Positions 44,511-57,197 of a DNA stretch of 64,000 nucleotides are shown here, in pieces. The notes beneath the pieces are model-generated. The model searched no databases. It was not told where the DNA came from and saw only the letters and a list, made by a program, of their open reading frames with translations. The position numbers and the translations under genes were made by a program. The DNA is from Platismatia glauca. Its lineage: Eukaryota; Ascomycota; Lecanoromycetes; Lecanorales; Parmeliaceae. The stretch spans positions 1-64,000 of the forward strand of contig OY745776.1 of assembly GCA_963556305.1 (NCBI GenBank), given 5' to 3'. Within the stretch, counting starts at the first letter, position 1. Each line of letters begins with the position of its first letter.

Positions 44511-47206
44511 GTCTTTTGGCAGTCCGAGAATCTATAGACGTGCTGGGCTAAGATAGTAGCCAGGAATACTGTTTGCTGGCTTGATCTCAAGTAATACCTC
44601 TCTGCATGGTAAAGGCTTGCTCAAAGGTTTTGTAGATCCGGCGTAAGTGACGCGTGTTGTTTCGGTGCATACTTCGCGCTGCCAGCTAGCTCATTGATTC
44701 TTGCATTCTTCGCCTCGGCTTGAATGTCTCAATGTCGTCTCACTATTAGACTCCATCACAAACTTCAGAAAAACTGAGTCAAACACCGGCAGTCCGCAAA
44801 GTGAATGCAAGTGATGAAGAATCGGCAAATACGATGAGGGATCCATACAGAAAAAGTATAGAAGACAACGCCGACCAAGCCAGACCACTCAAGAACCAGA
44901 GGTCTCGAGATGATCTTGTGAACAAGCACATGCCATACAGGGCAATGGAGACACCAGAAATCTATGGCGGAGTACACAATTTGTTTCAGGAATATCTCCC
45001 CTCCCTTGCTCCTCTTCAAAAGAAACCAAGCAGCTACACCTCGACGATTTGAGATTCGACTCTCATCACCGTGGCTGCTTCGTTGTGCTCAAAGCGATAA
45101 CACCGCCTATGAGGATATTTGCAATGTCCCTTTTCCTCTCGGCAGACGACAATCGTGATTCCTTGATGCTTCAACTTTCTCAGCAAGATGGGGCTATCCA
45201 GCCAGCTGTAGGGATAGAGGAAGGGTAAGCCAATCACTCATGCGGTCTCTGCATCGAAGCATTCCACATCAGTCACAGCTGCTGTTGCAACCCACGACGA
45301 CGTTCCATTGGTAACATGCTAATTTTGCATGCCGCGCGCAACATTGCAGTTGGACAGGAAACGCTACTCTGGTATCCCTACCCAAAGCTGACCACAGTTA
45401 CGACAAGGTGCATTCGAAGCTATCGCGACGGGGCTTTGAGTGCAGTTGTGAGATCTGCACACACAATATATAGACTTTGAACAAGCCGAAGAGAAAGCGC
45501 TGTGCTTTGATGAAAGACTTGCATGTTGCTGCAAGGTATTCAGTTTGTGGAGCCGATCTTGCAAATCTTGAAAGTTTGATCACTGCCGTCAAACAAACAT
45601 ATACCGTCCCAGCCGCAGTAGTGCCAGGTCCGACTCTTTAGGTCCCCTACCTCGCATCGACGCGGATTCTCTTATGGGAGCATCGTTGCAAGTAGGGCAC
45701 ATCTGAGATCCACAATTGCGCAGTGTGCCAAGGACGCTGTGTTGCAAAGCTCGTAGGAGTCCATGGTCTCGCCTATCCCATGCTCATAATTTCCCTCTTC
45801 TTTGCCCCACAAACCTTTTTGCATGCTTGATGACGTCCTTGACACATGATGCTCGAGGACCCACACCCCATGGATCATAACGCGGACAGCTTTATCTCAT
45901 TTATCGTCTTTTCCGGCAATGCTGTAATTCACAATCGACATTCCTTACATTCCTCAAATTGTTCGATTATGGTCTAGATAGGAAGCACTCACTCTGCACC
46001 TACACAGGATACACTATACTGGACACATAAGCGACGAAAGCCTTGGTTCAGCATGAAATTCGCAAGGGAAGAGAGCACTCCCTCCTACCTTCGCGTTTGT
46101 CTGTTATACGACTCTGCCTCTGCACCTATGGTGGTTGAGACCCAACACGTCGCCTGCATATGGCTCTGCGCACAGCCGCACGATACTGTGGCGTATGAAT
46201 ATGCCCTGGGCGTGGACGAGGATAGTGGTACGGAACCGCTCTAAGCGATTCGCATTGTGGCGAATAGTGATGAGGCTGAGAGGCCTGGATGATTTGCGGG
46301 GCTGATTCGTCGTCACTTCTCCCGGGCTGAAGGGATCCGGAAAGCGGGTAAGGAGGTAATGGCAGCGGAGCGTGCTCTCCAAAAGGGCCCTTTTTTGCGG
46401 TCTCGATGATGCCAAAAGGAGTATCCTGACATGTCAGAGATCCTTCAAAATGGAAATTGTGTCTGCTTATCGTTCAACTGACAGATCAATGTTTCAGCCT
46501 CGTCTGCCACCAGAACCCCCCTCTTTTTCCCGCCATGATCGTCGATGGTGTTGACGGAGTCTTCCATTCTTTCTAGATATTTGGAAACATGGCCATCTAT
46601 GCTAAGACGAGGACGCGAACTCTTGAGCTAGTGAACCGAGGGTCTGGGCCCCTAGACATGAAAGAGAGGCAAATCGTGAAATATGCAACCTCATACCTAC
46701 AAGAATACCTACAATCGACATATAGCTTCATTTCTATGGGTATGTCAACACTCACTTGCTATTGTTGACGTGATACCTACCTAGACTTGTAGGTAGATGA
46801 GGCTTTCGGCCCCCTGAATCATACCTACCTACTTCTTCCAAGTCTAAAACGCCACCAAGGCCCCCGCGGTTGGCGCTAGACCTGAATGGAACCAACATTT
46901 TCCCGCGTCAACTCAAGTCTCTAAGGCTGACTAAGCCCGTCTGGGAAGATATCGCGAGATATAAAAGTTCCGCGAGCAGGCGCAGCACAGCACAGCACAG
47001 ATCAGTATCGCGAGCCCCATTATTGCTTTATGCAGATAGCTGATAGCTGAACCACATTCTCACCTAACCGAACGAATATATAATAACCAAGATTCCCCCT
47101 TTTTTCTCTCTCCAAAGTTCCACATAGCCCAGCCCATCTTCCAATTCATACAGGGAATCGATAACCCGTTTCTGCCCCCCTCAAGGACCCTTCCAACCCA
47201 CTCAAA
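44511..47206. other. Gene-poor spacer of 2.7 kb
   Basis: No gene is recognised. Open frames of 60-103 codons lie on both strands without family features. Around 46.7-46.85 kb there are several tacctac/gtaggta motifs in both orientations. A CAGCA-type run (cagcacagcacagcac) lies near 46982-47000. Confidence 0.5.
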
Positions 47207-47599
47207 ATGCTCGCCTACTCCGCCTACAAAGGCTACAAAAACCACAAAGACAAGAAATCCCACGAAGCACTCGCGGCCCAAACCCAAGCCCACGCCGCAG
47301 ACCCTCCCCCTCAGCAGGAAGATGCCGCTCACCTGCAGCAACGCTACGCCCCCCCTGAGCAGCAATACGACACTCCACCTTACGCGCATCATGCTCCCCA
47401 ATCGAATGAAAAACAGTTGTTGTACGTATACAACAACCCGATTGATTAGTGTCGGAACAAGATCCGGAAATCTTTGGTGTTGGGGCTGACTGTAAATCAC
47501 AGAGGAGCGCAACCAAGTCTGGAAGCCCGATGGCAGAATCTAGAGGCGAGGGTGAGCGCATTGGAGGCGCGGGAGGCGTCGCGGTCGTATGACGGATAG
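47207..47599 (+). CDS. Small hypothetical protein with coiled-coil C-terminus
   Basis: Model: exons 47207-47421 and 47503-47599 (103 aa). The 81-nt intron has a good donor (GTACGT) and ends in CACAG. Without splicing, the frame stops after 80 residues. With it, the tail becomes LEARWQNLEARVSALEAREA, a short heptad-like helix. The N-terminus is Lys-rich (YKGYKNHKDKKSHEAL). The middle is Pro/Gln-rich with many Ala and Tyr (PPQQEDAAHLQQ, DTPPYAHHAP). No signal peptide is seen. The structured tail after splicing makes the two-exon model more likely, but no family is recognised. Confidence 0.55.
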
Positions 47600-48456
47600 A
47601 AAGTTGCGAGCAGGGAATTGGGTGCGCACATAGATTGGTCGAGGCCAAGTCAAGGCAAGAGGATGGAAATTGACTCAGTTGTGACACCCTATGGTACCAC
47701 CGGTGCAATCCTGTGTTGATACCATAGCAAGTCTCGTTGTTCGCTTGATATGAGACCATAGGGAGATAAAAATTCAATGCCCAAAGTCCCATGCATGAAT
47801 GTCTTTCCAGAGATCAAAGACCAACTTCTCAGCCCAAAACAAGCACAACGGGAAAAATTGATGCTTTGGAGGGTCTGAAAGGTGAGACTAAAGAGACAGT
47901 CCTCAACAAGCCCATTCCGTCAACGAAGTTCCTGGATTCACATCCCACATCCTAGCAAGAGGGTTCTGGAGAAGACATCAAACCCCCTGGTCCTTGCAAT
48001 GCCAAACACATCGAAAACGGGCTTTTGCACAGAGAACTTTGCCGGGAAATGTTCAATCTGCTGACGAAGGACAATCGCGATGCTGAAAAATGTACCGCAA
48101 CTGCGCCTGTTGTCGAGTTGTGGTAAGTAAGGTAGTTGGTAAAGGATTCGTTTTGGTAGCGCAATCTTGTACTCGACCTCTGAAACAAAGACTGAACTAG
48201 AAGCCAGAAGAGAAGCATTTTGACAGCACTCGTCTCGAAAAGATTTGCTTTGTTCTGGAACTGGGCAAAATATTTTATGATTCTGGACCTCGGGGTTGTT
48301 ACTTAATCAATGCTGACCAATGCTGCGGAGTTCCGAGTACTCGACGTTGCGGAGTTCCGCGCACGCATTCGTTCCTCCTTGCGACATTTCCATTGCTCCA
48401 ACCACAGAAAGACTTTTCAATTTCGTCACAAAGTTACACTGACATACCACGTAATC
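47600..48456. other. Spacer upstream of the NmrA-like gene
   Basis: No feature beyond the likely promoter of the next gene. A short direct repeat (tgcggagttccg) occurs at about 48323 and 48348. Confidence 0.5.
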
Positions 48457-49588
48457 ATGAGCAAGCTCCTGACCGTTTTCGGCGCCACCGGGCAACAAGG
48501 CGGCAACCTCATGGAGTACACCCTTCAACACGCCGAACTCTCCCAGCTGTACAGGCTGCGCGGTGTGACCCGCGATGTCTCCAAGGCTACAGCCGTTGCG
48601 CTGCAAGAAAAAGGGGTGGAGATGGTCCAGGTCAGTGGATCTAGAGGCGGCTACTGGGCGGCTATCCATGAGCGCCAAGTTGACCTGACTTACTTAGGCT
48701 GACATGGACGATCCATCTTCATTGAGGCGAGCCGTTGCTGGTTCCTACGCCGTATTCGCCGTAACGAACTGTAAGCCGTCAGACTGATGTCTCTACAGAA
48801 TCTCAGACGCAGTCACTAACAACCCATGTTCCAGTTTGGGAGAAAGCCTCCGCAACCGTTGAGATTGCCCAGGGGAAAGCCATGGCCGATGCGGCGGTGG
48901 CGGAGGATGTCGATATGCTCATCTGGTCATCGCTTCCCAACGTCACCAAGATGACCAAAGGGAAACTGAGCGGGGTGAAGCACTTCGACAGTAAGGCGGA
49001 AGTGGAGACCCATATTCGTGGTCTACCCATCAGGAGCGTCTTTTACATGCCCGCATTCTATATGCAGATGATGACAAGCCTGTTCAAGCCCAAAATGGTC
49101 AGTCAGCCCACATCAGCGCCCAGCTGGTGGCGCGCACCCCAAACCTAACCACGACTATCTTGCAGAATCCTGAAGGTACCCTCGCATTCACCGTACCGTG
49201 GAAAGAAGACACCCTCCTCCCCCTCATCGACATCACCGACACGGGCAAATTCCTCGCACCCGCCCTCCTCAACCCAGACAAGTACATCGGCGCAAGCTTC
49301 ACCGCCGCCACAGCATTCTACACCCCCCGGCAAATGGTCGACGCATGGACCAAGCTCACCGGGAGTACGGTCATCTTCGCCCAGAAAACGGGGGGGGATC
49401 CCATGGGCGCCTTGTCGCCCGAGATGGTACAGTCGTTGAAAGAGAGCGCCGGGCTCATGAGCGACTATTTGTACTATGGGCCGACCGGAAAGAGAGATTT
49501 GGAGTGGACGCTTGCTCAGATGCAGGAAAAGCCGACAAGCTGGGACGAGTTTGTTGAAGCGAACGAGCCCTGGTTTGAGAACGTGTAG
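48457..49588 (+). CDS. NmrA-like NAD(P)-binding protein
   Basis: Model: exons 48457-48630, 48698-48770, 48835-49097 and 49166-49588 (310 aa), introns of 64-68 nt, phases agree. The Rossmann-fold dinucleotide motif is at the start (TVFGATGQQGGNL). It is followed by RGVTRDVSKATAVAL, DMDDPSSLRRAVAGSYAVFAVTNFWE, which is typical of NmrA-type proteins, and then VDMLIWSSLPNVTKMTKGKL, HFDSKAEVETHIRGL and PVFYMP-like text. The family belongs to the atypical short-chain dehydrogenases. NmrA itself senses NAD(P) redox state and represses nitrogen regulators; many relatives are reductases or redox sensors of unknown role. No catalytic Tyr-x-x-x-Lys is evident, so a sensor role is more likely than catalysis (inference). 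Cytosolic. Confidence 0.9.
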
Positions 49589-50635
49589 GTAGCTTGTTAC
49601 TGTGGTAGGACAAATCTGTTCTACATCCTAGGAATCCGTGAAGAATCTCAGCTACGCTGCGTTGAGTCTACGCTCCCTTGACGTGTCGTTCAGCGTAGTG
49701 GCGCGAATCCCGAGCGAAAGTCGGCAAGGGAACATGCTCACAGTCACGCCGTGTGAAACGAAATATTAATCAAAGCTCACCGGTTCCATAACCAGACTGC
49801 TTCCTCCCGAGTCCAATATACTGCGAACTCAAAGATCGCAATGCTGCTAAGATGAGGGATCATTTCTCCGGATTTCACGAGGCTGACACGAAGCAGACGA
49901 AGATCACAGGTACCGGAACCGTTCTCATCCAGCATAGAGTACGTCTGAAACCAGCTTCGAGCCCAAACTATTTCTCTGTCACCATTGCCTGCCAGGGCCC
50001 AAGCCCGCCAGACACGCCAGCCGCCTCCTCCTTCTCGGTCGTGACACAGCAACGACTGCAATGAACCCACAGACACTCTGCTCTCCCCGACCGCCTGTGG
50101 TGCAGATGTCTTTATCCCGGGAACTAGTCGCGAGGATCATCAATAGCACATGTCTGGACTATCAAGTTCGATAGGTCGGTAATAACGTGAGCTCTACCAT
50201 CGCCTGCCACAGATCCGGTCTACTCCTATCGTCTTCGCCAGGGGCATCGGGGGCCACATTTCGGTCCAATGTACGTATGGTTCTACGTGAGAAAAGGTGT
50301 ATCGGAGAAGTCGCAATAGGGTGGGTGAGATTAGCAGCGGGTGGTAATTTCAGCCAAGTGTAAAATCGCCTCCAGTGGGCTGCTTGTCAGTATGGTATAC
50401 TGAGGCAGACGGAGAATTGAAAAACCAAGCCAAAAGTGTAGGATATTCAGTAACGTTTTCTATTGCGATCGTCATCGGTGCGTTCCTCAGAAGCTGGAAT
50501 ACAGGTATTAAAATCCACGGCTCATGTGCTACAGCTCTTTGCTGAATATACTTATCCATGTCTTCGGTCCGGCATTAGCAGCTGTATTGCCCTCATTCAG
50601 GCCCATCCACTCAGCCAGACCACCAAAGACAACCT
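49589..50635. other. Spacer between convergent genes
   Basis: Lies between the 3' ends of the NmrA-like and AIM6-like genes. No repeat or gene is recognised; the open frames at 49777-50076 are featureless. Confidence 0.5.
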
Positions 50636-52007
50636 TCAATCTTCCCAATTCCGTTGACTCGCACCCTCCAAATCGTCTACATTCAGCATCCCCACACCCT
50701 CCTTCTCCAGTACATCCCAGATGTGATCTCTCACGCTCACCGGCCAAGCCGGCGTATTCCAATACCGGGCCTTCAAGCCCTGCGCCGCCGCCGCTCCCGC
50801 CTGTCCCAGTATCGTATCCACCTGCCGCAGCCCCAGACTCCCATGCCACGGCTTTCCGATTGCCGATGCAAAATCCACGCTCGCGTAGTAGGAGTTCTCT
50901 GAAGTATAGAGCGAGGCGTTGTTAGGGGCTTTTTCGCCCCAGAGCTGGTCGAGCGGGGCATCAAAGAAGACGTCGCGGTAGGTGGTGTTGGAGATGAGGA
51001 GGTCGAAAGGGGTATTGCCGGAACCGACGACGGTGATGGGACCGGGGATGACGGCCGAACCGTCGAAGTAGGTCAGGTAGCCACGCGATCGGAGGGGTTC
51101 GAGCTGCTGAAGGATGACCGGGAAGGTGGTTGGGCCGTTTGATTTGACGTCGATGAGTAGGGTAAGCGAAACTGCTGGTTTGGTTTCAAAGACTCCGTTC
51201 ATGAAAGCGCGGCTGGCGGCTGAGTTGGATTGATATGTAGACGTGGTGGCGTTTTGGGTTGTGAGAGGTGGATTCTGATGGGCCAGGATTGATATTAGAG
51301 GGTCAATATAAAGAGATGTCAAGGAACGGGCGGAGGTAAGTGATCCAGTGGAGTGACCAACGAGGAGATCGTTATCCGTAAGCCAGACGTCGGCCTCTAC
51401 GCCCGTACATCCCGCCGCGAGCGCATCATATAGAGGTACCTTGCGCCAGTAATCATTGTGCGAATGGCAGGGAATCGGGATGATGTCTCGGCTGAAGTCC
51501 GTAGGGTACTCCGCTTCCGCCTGGGTCGGAGAGCCCGGCACTCCCCATGAAGCCACAATTCTTTGAATATCATTGCGAGGAATCTGTCTTCGTAGATGTA
51601 TGTTGAAATATATTAATAAAGCCGTTAAAACACTGTCGGACATTAGCCATACTCTTCCTTTGCGAGTCGACAACGATGAAAGCACAGTACTCCGTAAAGA
51701 CGTACAGGATTGCGATGGCCCCGAGGATCGCCAAAATGATGCTAGTCCAAACGCTTCGAGGCTGAGCGGAGCTCCAGTCAGCAAAAGCCGTCCTCCGTCT
51801 ACGAGCATATTCTATCAGTCTTCTGCCAAAGCCAGGCTTCCTAATTGTCCCTGTCTTGAAAAAGCCTGCTTCCATGTTATCTCCGGATGTATCACTCATA
51901 TCCGAACGATAGTTCTCCTCGCTCTTGTCGCCATCAGAGCCGAGGCGTTGTCGTCCATTCGGTGTCTTGTTGACGAAAAGTTTCTTGGCCGTCTGTGTAT
52001 TGGGCAT
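50636..52007 (-). CDS. AIM6-like (glycerophosphodiester phosphodiesterase-fold) protein
   Basis: Model on the minus strand: exons 52007-51634 and 51587-50636 (441 aa). The intron is set at 46 nt; an alternative acceptor 27 bases further on gives a slightly shorter protein, so this join is uncertain. The N-terminal 85 residues are polar. One membrane segment follows (VWTSIILAILGAIAILYVF). The domain starts near PIPCHSHNDYWRKVPLYDAL, then GCTGVEADVWLTDNDLLVGH, both hallmarks of the GDPD-like TIM barrel. Next come LLIDVKSNG, DVFFDAP and the final ARYWNTPAWPVSVRDHIWD. The yeast homologue AIM6 is named for altered inheritance of mitochondria and its reaction is not established. The metal-binding His and Glu-x-Asp residues of the fold are kept, so phosphodiester hydrolysis is plausible. 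Confidence 0.87.
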
Positions 52008-55000
52008 GGCGTGCTAACATCGAAACTATGAAATACTCTTCGTGGTGGTGCACGCAACCCGATCAAATGATGCTAAATGGTTACGACAGGCAGGATCAGA
52101 TAAAGAGAACGGGAAGGGACATTATAATTGTCATGGAGACTTCGAGGTGTTCAGCCTCGCGCTAGGCTGTACCAAACACAGCCAGAAGCATGTTGGCCAG
52201 GCTGCGAGACATAAAAGACTGTGCCGAAATAATCCTCATCTCTAGGGCAAGAGAGCAACTTCAGCTGTGACACGAAGCAGGTACATTCAAAACAAGACTC
52301 AACCTGGGAGTGTTGATAGGTACGCATCAGTAAACGACCTTCCCCGGATTTGTTTCACATACGCCTCCCGGGTCCTAATCGAGGCTCCAAATAGGATATC
52401 GATGCCTTCATAAAAGGAGCAAGAGGCTTTGGAGAGGCTCCATTGTGGCGTGGAGAACATGGAGAAACCATACCCGCAAACGAGTGACATTACATGAAAG
52501 ATTCTTCGCTGCGGGAAGCGTGCATCTTTTGCGGTACGGACGTGTGGAGGAGCAACGGAACATGTGCGATTACCAGAAAGATTTAGCTTCCTGCGCCCAT
52601 TCGTGTAGGCCAGGTAGACAGCATCGAGGCTGAGCCCTCCGCCCCTCGCGTTGCTGCAGATTTCGAAACGGAGGATCCCAAGAAGGATCGGATGGAGTAG
52701 TGACCATGGCCCCCAAGAATCCTTCCAGCCGGGCGGACGGCCGACATAATCGCCCAAGTCGGGAAAACCTCTGTACAACAGTACGCTGGCAAGTTTGTAA
52801 CATCGAGATGATCAATAAAGGAGACGAAGTTTAGGACATACGACACTGCTTCCGATTGTTACATTCCTTGATTGTCTTTCTCCGAATCATTTTGTTGTAG
52901 AATTTAGAATTCCAATGGTCAACTGTTTCAAAAATTGAGGCTGAGAGAGGCTATGCAGATGGTGTCATTTCGACCCGATATGTTGTAACCTTAAGCGTCT
53001 TAGCCCCTGTCTCTACAGTAGTGGAGCGCATAGTGGACTGACCCGCTGTGCTGCCGCGAGGCTACATTATGCTGAGAGCTCAACGTAGACGGACGGGAAT
53101 GTGCTGTGTGATACATGCGAACACGCGAGCCAAGTGCTCGGATGAAGTATTACGACATAGAGCTCCGAGTCTGCGGACATTCTTTGGCGCGTGCGAGTGA
53201 AAGAAGAGACGCACATGCGCTCATCTTCAGGTAAAAGGATAGCATAACGCGGACGGGACCTTGGGTCAAGGACGAAATTTGGCATCTATATCGTACAGTC
53301 TATCTCCCAAGCTCATGGTCAATACGCGAAGTATCGTCAGATCGCGAGGATTGAGGAATGAGGCATGCATGATTGTCGTCGTTGATCTTCTGGCGAATCA
53401 ACGAGGTCGAAAGTTGAATGTTGTGAGGTTGGTCCGATAGAGGTTAAAGAAAATAATGTGCGAAGCTGATGTGATGAACAAACAAGGGTGTGACAGTAAG
53501 AACTGAATTTCTGTCGCTGTCTGTCAGGTTGAAGAAAAAATAAAGGATCGGTATCGAAAGCTTCTAGCCCGAGACCTCATGGAGACTATCATTGACCAAT
53601 GTGATAGATAGTCGGCTACAAAGATTTTCTATGTCCTACAGTATGAGGATTCTTCCCCCTATTTATACACATTGCCGCAGTAGACACAATGCCAGGAACG
53701 CCGGGAGGAGAGAGGCTTCGAGGGAGTAACTAAACATGACAAAGCTGTGGAGGAGAAAGACAATGGTTTGCTTGGCCATGGCGGTCTCTCGAATCCTCTC
53801 GAGGTCGGCTATGTCTCAACCCCGCTCAAGTCCAACAATTATGGATCACGAAGGACGTTTTGTGAGGCAATAGCAAACCACATCATTCCCAGCCGTTACA
53901 GCTACCTTCTTACAAGGGTGGTACATACCGTCATGTACACGAGTACGACTATTCGTGTACATAAGGGTGCCTTGCCCTCTACATAATCTCTTAATCAATG
54001 ATTCCATTCAACAGGACAAATCACATTCTTTCCAGCTCCCGACATTCCAGTCAGCCACAGAATTTGCGCGGCAGCATCATTCAGACCCGGTCTCATCCAC
54101 TTTTCAAACCTCTAGTCGATCGAAACTTCACGTGCAAGCGCCAGGGGGGCGTAATCATACGCTGATCTAATGTCGTCCGCATTGGATGGAGCAAGCCACT
54201 TTACGATATCGTGATGCCATTCTCGATTGACATAAGTCAGCATGGTCAGGCATAGAATACTACACAAAGCATGTTGACACCAAATGCTCGATCAATAACT
54301 TTCCAGCGAGAAGGTTCTGGATACGATATGTCAACTCTTGACGTCTGAATGCACAGTTGACCCCCGGAGCTGTGATCGTTGTGTGTTGGGCAACGAATCG
54401 CGGTGTCTGTACCAAAATGACGTCGGGAAAGTATCCAACCTTGATTCAAAGATTGCGAGAGATAAAGAGGACAGTGTCCTAGCGTTGGCGACAATGTTTG
54501 CAAGGTTGAAGGCAGCGAGGATGAGGAAGCGAGTCGTTCTTATACGACTGATGGAATGTATTCCTTTCCGGTTTTGGCCCATACTACTGTAAGTAATTGT
54601 GACACAAGGAATGCGATGCTGCGCTGCATTAGATACCAGAGCGCAGCGGGATGGCTGCTCGCCCTGCGTAGGCAACGTAGGCAACGCTAGATCAAACTAA
54701 CCTGACACCACAGTCATTTTTGACCCTCGAACATGCACGTGTGTCTCAAGTCAGCCTTGGAAAAGAGCTGTTGTAAAGGTCGTAGAATATACTCGTATTC
54801 CAGCTGCGTGGTGTACTGGAAAATGTTGGAACATTTTTAGAGTAGGCCAAGGGCGGACCTTCCCGTTCATACTCCAGGCTTGGCGAGGGACCCAAGGTGT
54901 TTCACCTGTTCTCGATGTTACAACATACTCTTTGATTCAACCCATCAACCAGATCTCTTTCCGGTAAGAGTTCAAGTCTTCTCTTTCATCTACCCACATG

Positions 55001-55301
55001 CTCTAGATAATTCTCTTGCGCTCGGACCAGCATTCCTGACATATTCCACCAGTCCTCGTTGTCTTCGACCCTGTGTTTTTTTAAACATAGGAACTACTCG
55101 GATAGCCTCATGTTTAACCCTCATCTCCAACGCTGGGCTTTCCCCAGGCACACAGGTGCCGGCGCCACCTGCGTCTCAATGACCGCATGCCGGCAGTCTC
55201 TGCTCTCGCATAAGAAAGAACGTGAAGCATCGCCTGATTCGAAACATTTGTTTCCCAAACGACATTGCCACCCCGATTGTGAATAGCAAGAAACGGCGAT
55301 C
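52008..55301. other. Gene-poor spacer of 3.3 kb
   Basis: No gene is recognised. A minus-strand open frame at 52299-52778 (159 codons) lacks an ATG start and family features. Copy B of the dispersed repeat lies at 53948-53995. A CpT-rich stretch near 55000-55120 precedes the next gene. Confidence 0.5.
53948..53995 (+). repeat. Dispersed repeat, copy B (first copy near 11.15 kb)
   Basis: Matches 11153-11200 in the same orientation with about nine differences. The upstream motif gtgaggcaata is also shared (53862 here). A short inverted pair (gtacatac / gtgtac) lies just upstream. It may be part of an LTR or another element end, but no coding part of a mobile element remains at either copy. Confidence 0.75.
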
Positions 55302-55984
55302 ATGTATTCCGCAATCTCGCACGTTCTGATTTTGTTCGTAAACCTATGCGCATCGGTCTATGTAGTATGTATTCCTCCCTTCCTTCATGGCAAGATCACC
55401 ACTCAAGACCGCAAGCATATCGAGGACGGTCTCTGCGTCGATCTGTACGATCCCAAAAACACGGGCGACGCTGTCCCCGATACCGTTGCCATCGCAATCT
55501 GTGGCGGAACCAAATCCGCATGCGGTACCAGCGGCGACTCTCCTGGTGGAAAGAATCCGTACTATTGCGAAGACTGCGACACCGTGACCATCTACGAGTT
55601 CCACTTCTCCAAATCCCAGGCAACTGCATCACCCACATGCCAAGCTGTATTCACCTTCCCGGAGGACTATGGCGACGTTTACTACAACAGTGATGGTCAT
55701 CTATACGATGCATTTGGTAAGTGGAACCCCGCCAGAATCCCGTTTGCCAGCCCCCCGCTAACGGCCGCGCATCAGGGAACCAGATTGGCGATGTGTCTTG
55801 TCTCGACGAGGTTCAAGGTAAATTCGTGAATCCCTGGAACTCTTATCCGGACGCGCAACCTTCGATAACGCCTTGTTCATCATCCGCATCGCCTCCGGCA
55901 CCGAGCGCCACCTGTTACTATAATGCCAATCCAGACGCCTGTCCCGAGCAGTACGAGCTGGGCTGGTGCTACTGCTACGGCTAG
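55302..55984 (+). CDS. Small cysteine-rich secreted protein
   Basis: Model: exons 55302-55716 and 55776-55984 (207 aa), 59-nt intron, phases agree. Residues 1-22 form a signal peptide (MYSAISHVLILFVNLCASVY). The mature protein has at least 13 cysteines, including AICGGTKSACG, YYCEDCDTV and the end CYYNANPDACPEQYELGWCY. No transmembrane segment follows. The reading frame ends at a TAG (55982-55984), yet the same frame stays open for 31 more codons to 56083 with similar composition (YPIMTTGDPCAYTVLPTTTT, one more cysteine pair). This looks like the old C-terminus. I do not recognise a named domain. Secretion and cysteine content make it a candidate effector or wall protein (inference). The truncation may be recent. 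Confidence 0.7.
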
Positions 55985-56406
55985 AGTGCTATGTATCCGA
56001 TAATGACGACCGGTGACCCATGTGCTTATACTGTCCTGCCTACGACCACGACCACGTCGCCTATTTGTACTGCCACCGAGTGATGGCACATGTGACGATT
56101 GAGCTGTCATGATCCTGGCGCACCATCAAAGGCTTTTGGATTGTATCATGTATATATGTATATACGAGAGGGTGTGTATCTGTATCAAATGTAGCAGCAC
56201 CCGTACCTATATTTGTCTCTTCGGTCTTCGAACTGAGGGTCGGCTCATCATCTTCTGTATGTCGCTCAGAGAAAGGCATTTCGTAAACGAGGTTATCCGT
56301 GTGACCACCACACTTGCTGATTTCAGGATTCTCGGCATTTGCGATAGGTGTCTCGAAGAGAAACTGCTGAGATTTCGCATACGCCAACGCTAGCCACCAG
56401 CAGAAC
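55985..56406. other. Former C-terminus and 3' flanks
   Basis: The first 99 bases read on in the frame of the secreted protein gene upstream and end at TGA 56081-56083. The remainder is the shared 3' flank with the minus-strand DUF924 gene. Alternating tatata near 56145-56165 may serve as a processing signal. Confidence 0.5.
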
Positions 56407-57197
56407 TCAAACCCCTCCCGGATGCCCCTCCAAATACTCCAACTCCTCCACGGTCGACTCCCTCCCCAAAACCCCATTCCTACTCGGAAACCTCCCAAAA
56501 GCCCTAATGACACCCATATGCTTCCTCGCAAACCCCAGACTCGTCGTCGCAAACGCCTTCCCCTGCGACCCTTCTTCCTCCCTCGACGCCATACCCTCAT
56601 AGCAAGCGACCGCCACCACCTGAGCGAGCAGATCCTCCCCATGCATCAACGGCGTATAAAAAAACGCCCGCTGCATCGGCTCCACCGCCCGATCGAACCC
56701 TCTCGCGATAGCTCGGACGGTCACGTCTACAGCTTTGGCGTCCGCGGCGAACGCATCTGGCGAACCGCGGTAAATATTGCGCGGGAACTGGTCGAGCAGG
56801 ATGAGCAGCGCGAGAGCGCCCTGGGGGCTCTCGGTCCAGCGATCGAGCGGTGACTTCTGCTTGCGCGCTTCGACGACTAGAGGCCCGAAATGCGACTCGA
56901 TGCGCGTGTCGAGGTCCGCATCGGGGCGGAACCAGCGCTCGAAGTCGTGGGGTGCGTCCGCGGTGCCGAACCAGAACGTGAGGATGCGGGGAACGTCGGC
57001 GTTCGCGGTTGTAGCGAGTGGTCTGCGTTGGCGGTACTGGGTGAGCGAAGCCGGCAATAATTTTGCCGTTGGCTTGTAGGCGAAAGGTCTTCGTTGATGT
57101 CAGCATGAGATAGACGTGTGGAGAGCAAGATCGATTCGGGGTAGATATTATTGGCTTACAGGGTAAGTAGGCCCTTTGCGAAAGGGGGAGGTTTCAT
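56407..57197 (-). CDS. DUF924 family protein
   Basis: Model on the minus strand: exons 57197-57160 and 57088-56407 (239 aa). The main frame has no ATG of its own. A small first exon (MKPPPFAKGLLTL) with a perfect GTAAGC donor, a CTGAC branch site and an AAG acceptor joins in phase through a 71-nt intron and supplies the start. The N-terminus (PFAYKPTAKLLPASLTQYRQ and RRPLATTANA) is basic and could be a mitochondrial presequence. The DUF924 domain begins VPRILTFWFGTADAPHDFERW and continues with LALLILLDQFPRNIYRGSPDAFAAD, the family core, then FFYTPLMHGEDLLAQ and FARKHMGVIRAFGRFPSRN. The fold is an alpha-helical TPR-like bundle of unknown function, and the residues named are its most conserved. 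Confidence 0.88.

Noticed and set aside
52299..52778. 159-codon minus-strand open frame
   Set aside because: No ATG at its head, no signal peptide, no motif and no introns to extend it.
57000..57110. A homopolymer frameshift at the start of the DUF924 gene
   Set aside because: A 71-nt intron with good signals supplies an in-phase first exon, so no lesion is needed.
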